From positions 1 to 64,000 of the forward strand of contig LLCB01000165.1 of NCBI GenBank assembly GCA_001414345.1: DNA of 64,000 nucleotides. The letters run 5' to 3'. A model generated the notes under the pieces. It did no database searches. It worked only from the letters and a program-made list of their open reading frames with translations, and was not told where the DNA came from. Below, one piece after another: positions 35,112-46,913 of the stretch. A program made the translations under genes and the position numbers. Each line of letters starts with the position of its first letter. Within the stretch, counting starts at the first letter, position 1. This DNA is from Hymenoscyphus infarciens (Eukaryota > Ascomycota > Leotiomycetes > Helotiales > Helotiaceae).

Positions 35112-35856
35112 ATGTCCGATACGATGCATGGGTCATCTTCTTCAAGCGGTCTTCGTCCACGACAGAGAACTTTTACTTCTTGTACAGAATGTAGAAGAAG
35201 GAAACAGAAATGCAATCAAGCCAAAGATCGTCCATGTTCCAATTGTGCAAGGCGCTACCCGCCTCCGGTCTGCACGTACCAAAGTTCGAGGTCAGAACAC
35301 TATTGCTACTGCTCCAATCCCTCCCAACCTTGCGGTGCATTGCTGACACATGTACTCCAGTTCAACACCACCTCCTTTCGATCACGTCTTGGATTTGCGT
35401 GACGATGAGAGAAATGTTGTCCGGTCGAACCAACCAAGTCGATCAAATGCCCCTCCGGACCCATCAATGACACCAGCATCACAGTATTATGGTGGTCACT
35501 CTGCTGCAGCAATCTCACCAGGAGGGCAATATCCATACAACACCACACAAGATTACAATTCCCCATCACCGTCAGCGAGAAGCGATGGACGTTACTATGC
35601 GGGAAGTTCCTCCAGCCATCAAGTCGACAATTCGTCAACTAGCGGAGACTATTACCCGACCACGGCTGGATACTACCCAGCAGATATGGGTTACAGTACG
35701 ACCGACACATCTCAAGATTACGCATATCTCGCCCCCTCGGATCAAGATCAATGGTTGACGGGTGGAAACCAGGAGGTGTTTGTGGGAGCCGGTACAACAG
35801 AATACTTTTACGTTGACGATACAGAAGCGTCTCGTTCGGCAGGGTCGAGAAGTTAG
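35112..35856 (+). CDS. Small Zn(II)2Cys6 protein with Ser/Tyr/Gln-rich tail
   Basis: Two exons (35112-35290, 35361-35856) join across a 70-bp intron with branch site GCTGAC and acceptor TCCAG to give 224 aa. Residues 24-54 form a fungal binuclear zinc cluster, with cysteines at 24, 27, 34, 42, 45 and 54 and the basic RRRKQK stretch between the second and third. This is a DNA-binding domain of fungal transcription factors. The rest is low-complexity: repeated Y, S, G, Q and P with an acidic end, resembling a prion-like or activation region. There is no fungal transcription-factor middle-homology domain, so it is much shorter than typical members. It may be a small regulator; its targets are unknown. 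The donor (GTCAGA) is slightly unusual. Confidence 0.8.
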
Positions 35857-36638
35857 GGTTACTCTCCCGAGTTCCTTTTTGTTGTTGTGAGACTCGGGAT
35901 GTTGTTCTTCCGCCGAGCGACTGGGATACAAATGCAAAGAAAATCAACAGACGAAGATCCTTTGTCAAACGACCTTCCTCGCTCTCTCACTAAAAATTTC
36001 GTGGGATTTTGGATGACGGGATGCTTTGATATCAAAACAATTCGATTTTTCGATACGCGCGGGAACGCATGCCCTGTTTGAGATGGGGATATCTCTTTGG
36101 GAGGGACGGCTCATTGCTTTCAATTGAATGATTGGATGATTGGGAAGGAATGTTTGTTTGTAGGAATACCATACATGTGAAGCAGCGGCGTAGAAGAAAG
36201 ACGGGATGGGTTTACATAACCCCCTGGTCTGTTTTGTGAAGGGGGAGGATGATCTGACCCAGGTGCGGGGTCACAAACAGAAGGCTAAATCTTACCCCGC
36301 ATGAGACCCTGGAAATCTCGTGGCTTTGGTGGAAGTTTGATTCTCTCCTTTAGTTTGAGTTTCTTTGATTTTTGCGGCATTGGCATCGGTTGGGAGCATG
36401 GGGTTTCTTCATTTTGTATTACCGAGTGTTCGTCTCTTTTTGTTGGAATTTTGGATTCTTTGCATTAGAACTTAGACTCAAGAATAAGCTCCAAATTTCA
36501 AATGCGTTACATTCCGAATCCATCTCTTAAGTTTGTTTTTCGATAATGTGAAGAGTACTCCGTGACTTGCATATAAGAGATGACAGATCATTTGACAAAG
36601 GATGGAGGCGGTGTGTGGTACAAGAAGAAACCACCCAA
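35857..36638. other. 3' flank of the Zn2Cys6 gene and intergenic DNA
   Basis: No recognisable coding sequence. Confidence 0.5.
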
Positions 36639-37656
36639 CCACCTGGGCGAATCGCCAATCTATCGATCTATTGACTCAACAGTGCATTGAACCGATGTTC
36701 ACGCGACGATCCAAATTCTCAAAATAGATCCTGTCACTGGTGATACGTGCTCTTGAGGGATCGGCGCGCATCCTCGAGGTCCCATTTAATCCCATCACTG
36801 CAATTTACTTTCGTCGCGATGTGAGGGGAAGTTACATCTGTGGGCACCGCCAAGGAAATGCGTTTCTGGACGAGCAAACTGGGGAGGTGGAGGTTTTGGA
36901 GAATTTCATCGAAGAGGAAATGGGATTAACTATCAATGATGGTGGTGTCGATCCGAGAGGGAGATTCTGGGTTGGGTCTGTGGACGGGGAGAGTTCGGGG
37001 GAGCCAAGAGGCAAGTTTTGGAGATACGAGGCAGATGGGACTTGTACAGTGATGGAGAATGGGGTCATGATTTCGAATGGACTTGGCTGGAGCAAATACA
37101 GTGAGCGAATCACCCTAGAAATTTGGAACAACGGGATGCCATTGCCCTAGAAAGCAGGAACAACGACATTTTCTGAGCACCATTTCCTCAAGAAAAAGAA
37201 ACTAATTCTTTCCATGCAGTGTTCTATAATGATTCTGGACCTCGGATTTTCTGTAAATATGACTTCGACGTCGAGACTGGTAGTATTTCCAACCGGAAGA
37301 AGATCATCGACGGGGGACTACCAACAGGAGGCATGACGGAATGATCATAGAGTAGGCACAACAGCCTCAACTGTACCCCTTTCCCCTAAGACGTACATAA
37401 CATTGATACATAAATAGCGAAACCGGTAACCTCTGGATCGCCATGTGAGTTCGGTGAGGAGAATTGCTACAGATAATCAAATTTCCAGCGAAATGTGTGA
37501 CATGTCCTACATCTAGAGGTCAAAACAACGATAGCCTCTTCATTTACATCTGCTATTGCGATCACCGAAAAAGCTGCACCGGGAGATGAAGGGGGTCATG
37601 TCTTTCGATACAAGGCAGGTGTTAAGGGAATGCCCAAGTACGAATTCGCCGGATAG
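36639..37656 (+). pseudogene. Pseudogene of an SMP-30 / gluconolactonase-like beta-propeller lactonase
   Basis: The plus strand reads HLGESPIYRSIDS, then a TGA in place of the family's tryptophan before TDVHATIQILKIDPVTGDT. After a frameshift comes SARILEVPFNPITAIYF, then NDGGVDPRGRFWVGS (metal-site region), then GVMISNGLGWS. A probable intron with donor GTGAGC leads to FYNDSGPRIFCKYDFDVETG. Later fragments include ETGNLWIAM, CPTSRGQNNDSLFI and, in another frame, AITEKAAPGDEGGHVFRYKAGVKG with a natural end at 37656. At least one nonsense change and two or three frameshifts make it inactive. Intact members hydrolyse sugar lactones or related esters. Confidence 0.8.
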
Positions 37657-39353
37657 GGAAAATCGGTGCGTTGTATGTCGAAAGAGTTTTCAATTTTCCG
37701 TATTGAAAAGTCGAGTGGACTCGATTCTGAGGCTAGATTCGGAGGCGGGGAACACGAAAAGGGGAAGGAGATTTTTGGATGCCCTCTTTTTCGAAAAGGT
37801 GTCAGTTGTCAGTTCGGGAAATACCGATCGATAGTTTTTCTTGTTTTTGCCTCTCTAAAATAAGAAAAATAAGGGATTCTGATTCTGATTCGGCTGTACG
37901 GACGGAGTTGACCTTCCAATTGTTGACACCCAGCTTGGGTTTTGTCAATAGATGATGTGCAGCTAGTACGGGTCTGTACGTAGACCGCCAATTGAGGTTT
38001 CAGCTGTCCAGATTCTTGGCCCCCAAAATTATCCGTCGGTGCTATTCTCTTGCCACATGGTCAATTACCCTGATTGGGAGAAATCCTCTCAATAACATCA
38101 ATCCGAACTCAATCCGAGAACCAAAGTTGGCTTCGTGGATGCCTAATTGTTCGATTTCTTCAATTAATATCATCGCGTTATTGGGTTGGAATTTGTCGCG
38201 CTTCTTTCTGCCTTTGGAGGTTTTCATTCTGTTGTCCGATTCCCACAGTTTACTCTTCCCTAACAAGACGTTCGTGTGTAAAAGGAGAATATCCGAGAGG
38301 CCTCCAACGAGATGCCCGGAAAGTTCTGGAGTTTGGGTTGCGAGGGCCAGACGCTCGGGATTGCTCTTGAATTCGACGTGCTCGAGCAGCGGATCCCGCA
38401 AACTCACTCAATCCACGATTTGTAGGGGTCGCAGAAAACAAGACATGTCAAACGAAGCTCAGTTTTCCTTTCTTTGCCGAAGTGTGGATACACGTGTCTA
38501 TCACGTGCATCTTCACCAAATTATCCATTTGTTGAACAAGACTGGTAACTTTGCTTGTTTCGAATATAAAGCTGGAATATTTTAGTCTATGCTACTTTCG
38601 TTATTTTCGAATCGTGGGTACTTTTATCGGAAGACTGCGGTCACGCATTCCAGTCAACACCTCACCCCTGGTCCGTTGTTAAGCAAAACGGTAGTAGATA
38701 GCTCGTTGTTCCAACTTTCTAGTATAGTTTAGCAATGTTCTAAAACACCTGGGTTAACGTGTCAAATTGTTCCAAGTAACGAGGGTAATTACTCTGAGTT
38801 ACTCTAGATAATTGGAATAACAAGTTAGGTAGACAGGTACGAACCTGATAAGTACCTTTCCATCCGACGCAATCGTCGTCGTCAATCTGCAGGCACAGCA
38901 AACACTTACCGCGGCGTTGGAAACACTTTCAATCCCCTCTCCCACTCTCTCATCGTCATTAGTTCAAATCTCAGCGAACTCTCCTCAAAACGGTAAACTT
39001 ACCCCATCTATGCCAAGCTCCTTATCAGTTCCCAGATATTGGCCGCATATGTTAGATAGCTTCACACTTTTCACCTTCAAGACCTGGAAAAGAGTTTCAA
39101 TATCTCTTTGCCAAGTACTGAAGCGACGGCGTAGGGCACCAAAAGAGTATAGCTAGCCATCCTGCGATAAGAAGCTTGCTTGGTTATTGGTCTTCTTTCT
39201 CCAATTTTGTCGCCATGGAGCTGGGGGGGATGTTGGGTAACCTGGAGCTCCGAGAACCGGGGAGATATATAAACAAAGCTTTCCATCGCGCGGAGTCTCT
39301 TAAAGGTTTAGGTATTATTATTGTTTGTCAGGTTCTGGTTAACTTGTTTCAAA
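37657..39353. other. Gene-poor stretch, two possible unrecognised coding relics
   Basis: On the minus strand 38042-38407 (121 codons) and in the overlapping plus frame 37992-38585 (197 codons), composition is moderately coding-like. The minus translation (PELSGHLVGGLSDILLLHTN..., charged KGRKKRDK) looks more protein-like than the plus one. A second minus-strand piece near 38960-39160 reads FSTWQRDIETLFQVLKV. Neither is recognised and no complete gene can be built. Confidence 0.35.
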
Positions 39354-40993
39354 ATGAGTACTGTTGTAAGTTGGATAGCCCCGTTTCCCTGAAAAACTGC
39401 TGACAATGCGACAGCCAGAATTCAATGAGACGATCCCCAGTGGTGGGGATCCAACAACGATGGACGTGAATGCTCCTTTCGTCGGACTCGAATATCATTA
39501 CACGTATATTATGTTCTGCGGTTTCATCGTTTGGTTTATCATTCCCGGAATTGGACTTCTTTACGGAGGTCTCGCACGTCGGAAATCTGCCCTGGCTCTC
39601 CTTTTCCAGAGTTTGATGGTCATATCTGTCGTAACGGTCCAATGGATGTTTTGGGGGTATTCCTTGGCATATTCGAGAACTGCTGGTCCCTTCATTGGTG
39701 ACCTTGCCAATTTTGGAATGAAACACGTTATGGCTGCTCCTTCGCCTGGAAGTGCGGTGCTACCAGAAATCGTTTTTTGTCTTTATCAACTCTTGTTTTG
39801 TGCTTGTACCGTGCAAATTGTTGTCGGTGGTGCTTTCGAGAGAGGTCGTATCATTCCCAGTCTGGTCTTTGGGTTTTGGTGGGCTACTATCGTTTACTGT
39901 CCTATCGCCTGCTGGACTTGGAATTCAAACGGCTGGTTATTTAACGTAGGTCATATAGCCTCCCCATACTCCGATAGCTCGCTCACAATAACTCAAGCTT
40001 CCTTCCCTCGATTTTGCCGGCGGAGGGCCAGTTCATATAGCGAGTGGCTGGTCAGCTCTAGCATACGCTTTCGTCCTCGGAAAACGTAAGCACACCGGTG
40101 ACCCAGGTCACGGAAGGCCTCACAACACCACCCTCGTCTTCTTGGGAACAGTTTTGATCTGGTTTGGCTGGTTCGGATTCAATGGAGGTTCCGCTCTCAA
40201 TGCATCGATTAGAGCAATGGTCGCTGCCTTCAACACCAACGTTGCGGCCTCAACCGGAGTCCTTGGTTGGGTGATGGTCGACTATTTCAAGCATAATCGT
40301 AAGTTTAGCGTTGTAGGTGCTTGTGAAGGAGCTATCGCTGGACTTGTGGGTATTACACCAGCTGCTGGTTATGTTGAACCTTGGCTTGCCGCTGTTATCG
40401 GCTTCATCACTGCTGCCGTTTGTGCTCTGCTTCAAAATCTTAATGATTGGCTCCATATTGATGAGGGCATGGATGTGTTTAAACTCCATGGTGTTGGAGG
40501 AATGGTTGGAAGTTTCTTGACTGGCCTGTTTGCCACATCGAAGAGTGAGTGCCCCTCTTTCCTGACCTTTTAGTGAACTGCTTCTCAAGTCAAGTCCCCA
40601 TCGCTTTGTTTACTTTCAGGCCAAAGCTAACACCCATTAGTCTCCGCACTCGACGGAGTTACTATCGCATCAGGTGCCATCGATGGAGTAGGAATCCAAG
40701 TCGGAAAACAATTCGCAGAAATTACTGCTATCTCGGCTTATTCTTTTGTCGTCTCCTGTGCCCTTCTCTACATCCTAAAATTTATCCCCGGAATGCACTT
40801 AAGAGTTACCGAAGAAGCGGAAATGAATGGCCTGGATATTGATCAGTTCTTCGATGAGCAAATTGGAGATTGGGGAATGTTCGATGAGTTAACGCGAGGA
40901 AAAGGACTGCAAGGAATTTCCGAAATTGAAGCTCCTGGGACTCCACCATCTCAAGTGGTTATTCCAGTTGACGGTGGTGAGAAGAAGGATTAG
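39354..40993 (+). CDS. Ammonium transporter, Amt/Mep family (Mep2-like)
   Basis: Four exons (39354-39365, 39415-39945, 39998-40544, 40641-40993) give 480 aa. The first exon holds only four codons (MSTV). Introns are 49, 52 and 96 bp; the second ends in the rarer acceptor CAAG. The family's landmarks are present: GIGLLYGGLARRKSAL, the DFAGGGPVHIASGW signature with the first pore histidine at about residue 194, WFGWFGFNGGSALNA, and KLHGVGGMVGS with the second pore histidine at about 345. Yeast Mep2 also has a histidine at the first site, whereas Mep1 and Mep3 have glutamate, so this is the Mep2 type, which can also act as an ammonium sensor. The acidic C-terminal tail is cytosolic. It is an eleven-helix plasma-membrane transporter, likely under nitrogen regulation, but I identified no GATA-site cluster. 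Confidence 0.95.
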
Positions 40994-41731
40994 AATATAG
41001 AAGAGTTACAGGGGACTCGGGAGATGGATAGGTAGATTGAGATGGTGATATAGAGTAACAGGGAGATGTTTAGATGGGAGATATAGATAGCAATAATCAC
41101 GCAACGATACGCGCTAGCCTCTCTTATATTGTCATTTTACAGATACTAGTTGTCATTCGTACCAAAGTCCGCGTTTAATTGTGCACCTCAAATCCCCTCA
41201 ATCTAAAATTTTGGGTTCAAGCAGACTAACAACTTTCATCAGAGGAGTGAAACTTAAAAATACACTGCCCTTCTATTGTCACCTTCACGAGGATGACTTA
41301 CGAACCTTGAGGAAAACGCTTCTCGCGCACCTCTTTCTAAACTCTAAGAGGTGTAAATTGAAATAATAGCCTCCCAAAGTTAGTTAACAGAGAGCCGAAA
41401 TGATTGAAGCGACTGGTTTCTATTCCCTGATAACGATATACGCTTCGTCTGTTTGAACGATGAATCAAGACTGAAGTGATTTGAGAAGTTGTCTGAACTC
41501 TATAAATTGTTATTTTTGCCTATTTCAGCCTAGAAATTCTTGGAGAAACCCGGGAAATTGAAGATCTTCCCTTTCGAATTCTGAACGGTTTACTTTCGAA
41601 GGTGTAGAGTGCTTCCTTTAATCCTATTGATAGGACCTAGAAAAGAGTGTTTAGTAACGGTCATATCTACTCTTAAGTTAGAGCTTAAGTAGTGCTAGAG
41701 CATGTAGTTGACCAAGGCGTGATGTGATCCA
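40994..41731. other. 3' flank of the ammonium transporter gene
   Basis: No gene; base composition drops toward the inverted-repeat element that follows. Confidence 0.5.
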
Positions 41732-42202
41732 TAGTCGGTGGACACGAATTTCGCCTTTTTATACACTAAAAATTAGCTACTTCTAAGCTTCCTAAAATCA
41801 TTTTTTTATTTATATAAACAACATCTAGTTTCCTAAACTTAGGTTAATTCGAGCATTCTATATAAAGCCCTCAATATAATATATCGTAGTATATTTTTAG
41901 TTATTTAAATAAGTAGTGTTAAAGTTAGCTACTATTAGCTTTAGCTGATTTTGCACCGAAAAGGCCCGAAATCACTAGATTTCCGGAACTACTTACTTTA
42001 GGTCGTATTATTAGTGATTACATACTTCAGAGACTAAACCTAATTGTAGAAAGTATAGATTTTATCAAGTTGAAAAGATTCAATGCCGGGTTTTATAGAA
42101 GAATAATCATAGGATAAATTACAATATGTTATTAAAGATGGTGAGTTTAGGTCAAATTAGGTGGAAACAGGAAAGTGTCCAGAAACTCGTGTCCACTGAC
42201 TG
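41732..42202. mobile_element. Short inverted-repeat element (MITE-like), about 470 bp
   Basis: The left end TAGTCGGTGGACACGA and the inverted right end CAGTCAGTGGACACGA match in 14 of 16 bases, with further similarity inward (TTTC). The interior is AT-rich with no frame. One end difference (T for C) is RIP-like. TA follows the right end, but CA precedes the left, so the target duplication is unclear. Confidence 0.6.
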
Positions 42203-42204
42203 TA

Positions 42205-45200
42205 GGCTAGTATATTTGAGTTATGTAGTTATTACAGCTATTTTTCTAGCAAGCCTAAAAATTGGTTCGCAGGAGTGACTCAGTTAGCTAGAACAAGAAT
42301 CCCCGCTCTTCCGCCCCACTCCGGTCCAGCTCTTCCACTCAACAAACGTTTAAACACTAAGACTAATACTAAAACAACAGATCCTACATCACCAACCACT
42401 GTGCCAGCAGAACGAGATCAAAAGAAACTCCGGCCGCATACATACTCATTCAACTAATTATCTCCAAGTTCAACAACACTAAACCAAAATTATTCTGCCG
42501 AAGTTGGAACTCAGCTCTCCACTTCCTATTCTATGAGCCTTTTAAAGCATATGGTTACCCAGACGAAAGAGAGAGGGGCATCCGGTCTCACGCTTTCAAA
42601 CTCAAACAACATCACCAATATGTCGCTTGGATTAAAAGAAGGAAGGTTTGCGAGAGGGCGTGTTAAGGGACTAACAACCCTTGTATATTAGCCTTGGGAG
42701 AGCCAAGGATTATCCATTAGATATTGAAGGTCCCATGGATCAAATGAGTGATTTGCTCAAATGACAATTTTTCAAGAATGGATTGCCAATTGGCTGTCCT
42801 TATGATATTCCAAGTAAAAGAGAAGTGAATTGAAAAGAGGATCTGGAACATAGGTGGCCTTGTAAATAGAAAAACAAAGCGATAGTATGCCGTCGTATTA
42901 TTTTTATAGTACTATACCTCACACTTCCACATACTTTCTTCTACTATAAATTAATTTATTCGAGTTGGCCAGGCATACCACGATTGTAACACCTCGCTAT
43001 AAAGAGATTAGGCACTTTACATGTAACAATCGGCCCTGATTTTTCGCCTAGAGTAAGAACGAGGTTGACATTACTGGTGATTGGGCAGTAAGTTCTCAGC
43101 ATCGTTATTGATGCTGACTCGCGATATGCATCAACCTCATCTTTTGAAATTTAGGGTCGCGGAACGATTGCCGAGCCGTGGGACCTACGTGTACACGTTT
43201 TATTTCTGCACGCTGCATTCTAGCTCGTCGTCAACCTACCATTTGCCAACTAACAATGAAGTGAGACTTTCCTTCTTGAGTGTAAGTGCCGCCTAGATTT
43301 AGCTCATGATATGCATACGTAACCTGGGTCTTGTCCGTCTCACTAAGAAATAGCCGAATAGAATAATGTAGATGGGATTAGTATTTTTCTGGTATTTTTC
43401 TTTATCCTACGTTGAATGCCAAGTCACGACTCATCAAACACACCTAGCAAGAGAATCGACCCGATTTAGCTTGAACTTTGACTGAATGCTATTGAAATCA
43501 AGGACTTCCTCGTGAAACAATAATTAGACAAATAAAAGGAAAGCGCAGCGAAAAAAGGTGATTAATAGGCGGCAGATACGGAGTATTTAGGTGGAAGGAA
43601 AGCTCCCCTGCTCACGCCACAAACAAAAGTGGGTGTGGTCGGGGAGTCACGATAGCCCATTGGTTCGCTCGCTGCGTTGAAAACCCAAAGTGCGGAGGTG
43701 AGTTTCATATCTTCTGAATTTCAACGCGCCTTTCCCCGTCTAAACTCTAACACACGAAAGCCATAAGGCTGTCTATCCTTGTTGCGCTTCGAAATTTTAC
43801 CGGCTCAGATACGAAAAATGTGGAGTTGAAGGTGGGGTTTAATGGAGATGTTAAGAGCCCTTGACCCCATACACCTCGTTGATCTGGCTCAAGATAATGA
43901 CCGCACGTTATTGATAATTAGGCAGTGTTGTTAGAGTGGACGTCGCTTTACAGAACTCCAAGAACATGCGATCATCGTTTAAGCTCGGGTTTCGAAATAT
44001 CGAATCCTGGCGTTTGCATCATTGCTTCTGGAAACATGCCAAAACCGCTTCTTACTAGTGCAAACCGACTGTGCACGGCAAGTTGTTAGCCGCTACCTGT
44101 AAAAAGACCAGACCAGGCCGAATCCGAATTTTCCATCACTACTTTCCACGCGTGCCTTGCGTATACTAGGACATTCCCTGCATTCCTCGCTTTGCCCAAC
44201 AAACATCCTTCACCTTGGGATCTTTCGCCCCCTGGAAATCTTGTCTTAGTTGACAAGCTATCGAATCCCGTAGTGTTGGAATTCTGTGCTCTCTGGGATG
44301 ATCCAAGATTGTTACAGGAAGGTCGCGGACCTCTTCGCGAGTCTGAAGTCCTCGCTTATCTCGCAACATGGAAGGCCATTATGCAACTTTGCACTTCAAG
44401 TTTCGTCTTCTCATTTACTTAAAGAGAGTGGACTGGAAAAACCCTAATTCATGCAACCAATAGGATCGCGGGCCCACCATTGAGCAGGGCTATTTGACGA
44501 ATTAAAGCACTGGGATCACTCGCTAGAGGCCTTCCGACGCTGTTATGGGCCATGTTATAAGATCGCGGATTAGGGGCTTTCCTGTCCATCCTCTTTACTT
44601 ACCACAAGCCTCTTACTTCCTTTTAAACTTTATCCAAATAGGGCAATTGCCACATTTCCGATGCTTCATGCTACCGAAAACCCCCTGCAAATTCTATAAA
44701 GTTACGCCCTTGTTTAACGTTTAAAAGGCCGGGGATGAAGTAGGTCCCAAATAATATTTTCAGACTCTCGCTTCAAGTTTTATCCCCGCACCATCAAGAA
44801 AACCCGCCAACCAGATTCCGGTTGCTCAAAGACGCAATAACAAATCTCGTCCGGAGTGTGGGATTCTCTACCGGTATCTTGTGACCAGGGATTCAGATCA
44901 TGCACCGGGATGATCTGAGGGTCGATCCGGGAGAAAGCATTGGCTCTCTAAAGGTCATATACCATGATGAAGATCGAGTCCACACCCGGTTATGCCTTTC
45001 TCTTTCCTTCCTTGGCCCATCTTGTTGTGCCTTTGCCTTTGCCTTTGCTTGCAGCAACAACACTTTAACAAAAGCGATGATAGCAACAAGCATCAGAAGG
45101 AATACACTCCCAGTTCGCGGAACACGATACCCAAGGAGAGCAGTCTGATCGAGGATCTTGATGGGCGAGGGGCTTCCCCATGAGGCACTCGCAGCTTCAG

Positions 45201-45225
45201 TTGTCGTCCTCGTTTACTCGTCAAT
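42205..45225. other. Gene-poor region
   Basis: About 3 kb with only short frames on both strands (60-82 codons). A purine-rich run with AAAGGAAAGC occurs near 43535. I see no RNA gene. The last few hundred bases are presumably the promoter of the membrane-protein gene. Confidence 0.5.
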
Positions 45226-46913
45226 ATGCCTAACCTTGAGTACGTCGTTGACGTGTTTGCTTTGGAGCTTTGGGGAACGGTTTGCTTGTAAGTTAACGCA
45301 TACTCTGGAGTAGAAACATTCTAATTCAATTCAAGATGTAAGCATATTCTCGACGTTCACTGCTATTAGCACCTTCGCATCCATCCTCCAACAAATGCAT
45401 TATGCAGTAGATTGGCACAAAATAAAGCGTGCGCAGTACGAGCAAGCAGTTCGCAGTCTGGATCATCCTGCACTTGCTTTCGGAGGTGCTGCTGAAAAGG
45501 CAGACATTGTACTATTTTATACCCGTATTGACTGCTCTATTCTCGAAGCTCTGGGTTGTGCTAATGATTAGCAGAGTTCTATTGTTATAATGTGATGGCA
45601 CTCAACGTTCTCTTCTGGTATGCTGGTTTTTTTCTCTTCACTGAGTCTCCATTAATTCCAACGTTAGGGCTGTATTGTTATTTGTCGGTTCATGGAATCT
45701 GCGGGCGAACTGGTTGGGTAATTGGCAGAACAGGATGGGACCAATTTCCAAAGTTTTCTCAGTCACTTTTCCTATCATCACAGTCGGCGCAATGCAAGCG
45801 GATCCAATCATCGATAGCCTTCCGGGGTTTTTTATTGTTGCTAATTTTACTTGTAAGTTCTCACGCCCTGAACGTACGGCTTGGACGATGTCTGATTCTA
45901 GAAGTGCTTGTAAGCATGCTCGCCGGGGTGGTTCTAATGATTTTGACGTTGTTTAAATATATCAAGACTAGACGCCTAGTAATGGGTTCTGGACACAGAG
46001 GGGGTTGGTGGGCTTCAGGTGGTTCCAAAGAGAGGCGTGCACCAGCCATTAGTGCGAGCGTCAGCCAATCTGGTGTTACTACAACTTCTAGCGGCGTTCG
46101 AAATGCTCTCTACGACAGAAGTTTGATTATTCGCTTTTGTATTGGCTTCACGATAATGATGTAAGTCACTTGGGCTTTCCATATTCCATCCTCCCTCTGT
46201 TGCTAACGTCTCTCTACAGGCTTTTTGTCGTCGCTGTTATATTCTTCAACTTCGCCAATTTGAGTAAAAACACAGCCCTAGCAACGTCTGGGGGACCAAT
46301 TCTCGATCCTTCTGGTGCCATCGCGGATATAGCCTTTTTCGTCCCAGGCGTAACAGCAAGTCTCGTCGCATTCCTTGTGTTTGGAACCACGAAATCATGG
46401 CGTCAGTATCGGGATATGGTCGTCGGTGGCTGCGGCATTAGAACCAAAATCCTTCAACGAAGATCCCAGCGCGATCTGGAAAATGGACAGAAACAACAAA
46501 GCTTGGAGTTTCAACGCCTGCCAAGTCTAACAAGACAGCCGTCTGAAGAAGAACGAGCTCGTGGAAAGGAATTAGAGACGAGGGTGAGAATGTTCTCCAT
46601 GGATGCTGGTGGTCCGATGGAGCATACGAATTATGCAACTTCGATTCACACTGCAGGTCCTTCAAAATCTTCGATACGTCCACCAACAAGAGATTCGCAA
46701 ACCACCATTGGGGCCCCCCAGTTCCAAAGGGGGATTCTCTCTTCTGATTCAAAGGCAGGAACATTTGGAGTTGAGCGGAGCGACCTCGTCGTTCAATATG
46801 ACCGCGGAGAAACGCCAGGTATAGAGAGGCGCAGTCGACAGGAAACCACCCCAGAAAGGAGGTTCGTAGCGGAAAGGTTGCCCACCCAACAAGAATACGG
46901 ACAGGCTATATGA
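45226..46913 (+). CDS. Multipass membrane protein, unrecognised fungal family, with one frame anomaly
   Basis: Five exons are proposed: 45226-45287, 45343-45617, 45668-45852, 45905-46160 and 46220-46913, giving about 485-488 aa. It starts MPNLEYVVDVFALELWG. Hydrophobic segments follow: CFIFSTFTAIST, FYCYNVMALNVLFWAVLLFVGSWNLR, ITVGAMQ...GFFIVANFT, a LAGVVLMILTLF helix and FVVAVIFFNFANL, then IADIAFFVPGVTASLVAFLVF. A polar C-terminal tail of about 170 residues follows. Two introns use AAG acceptors (45342, 45904). In exon 2 the frame breaks at an in-frame TAG (45569) between ALGCAN and AEFYCYNV. Either five extra bases (45566-45570) make a frameshift, or 45555-45571 (GT...CTAAT...TAG, 17 nt) is removed. 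Everything else joins in phase. The function is unknown. Confidence 0.6.

Noticed and set aside
37992..38585. 197-codon open frame on the plus strand
   Set aside because: Composition rich in Ser, Arg, Cys and Leu without motif. The antisense frame looks equally or more protein-like, so no gene was called.
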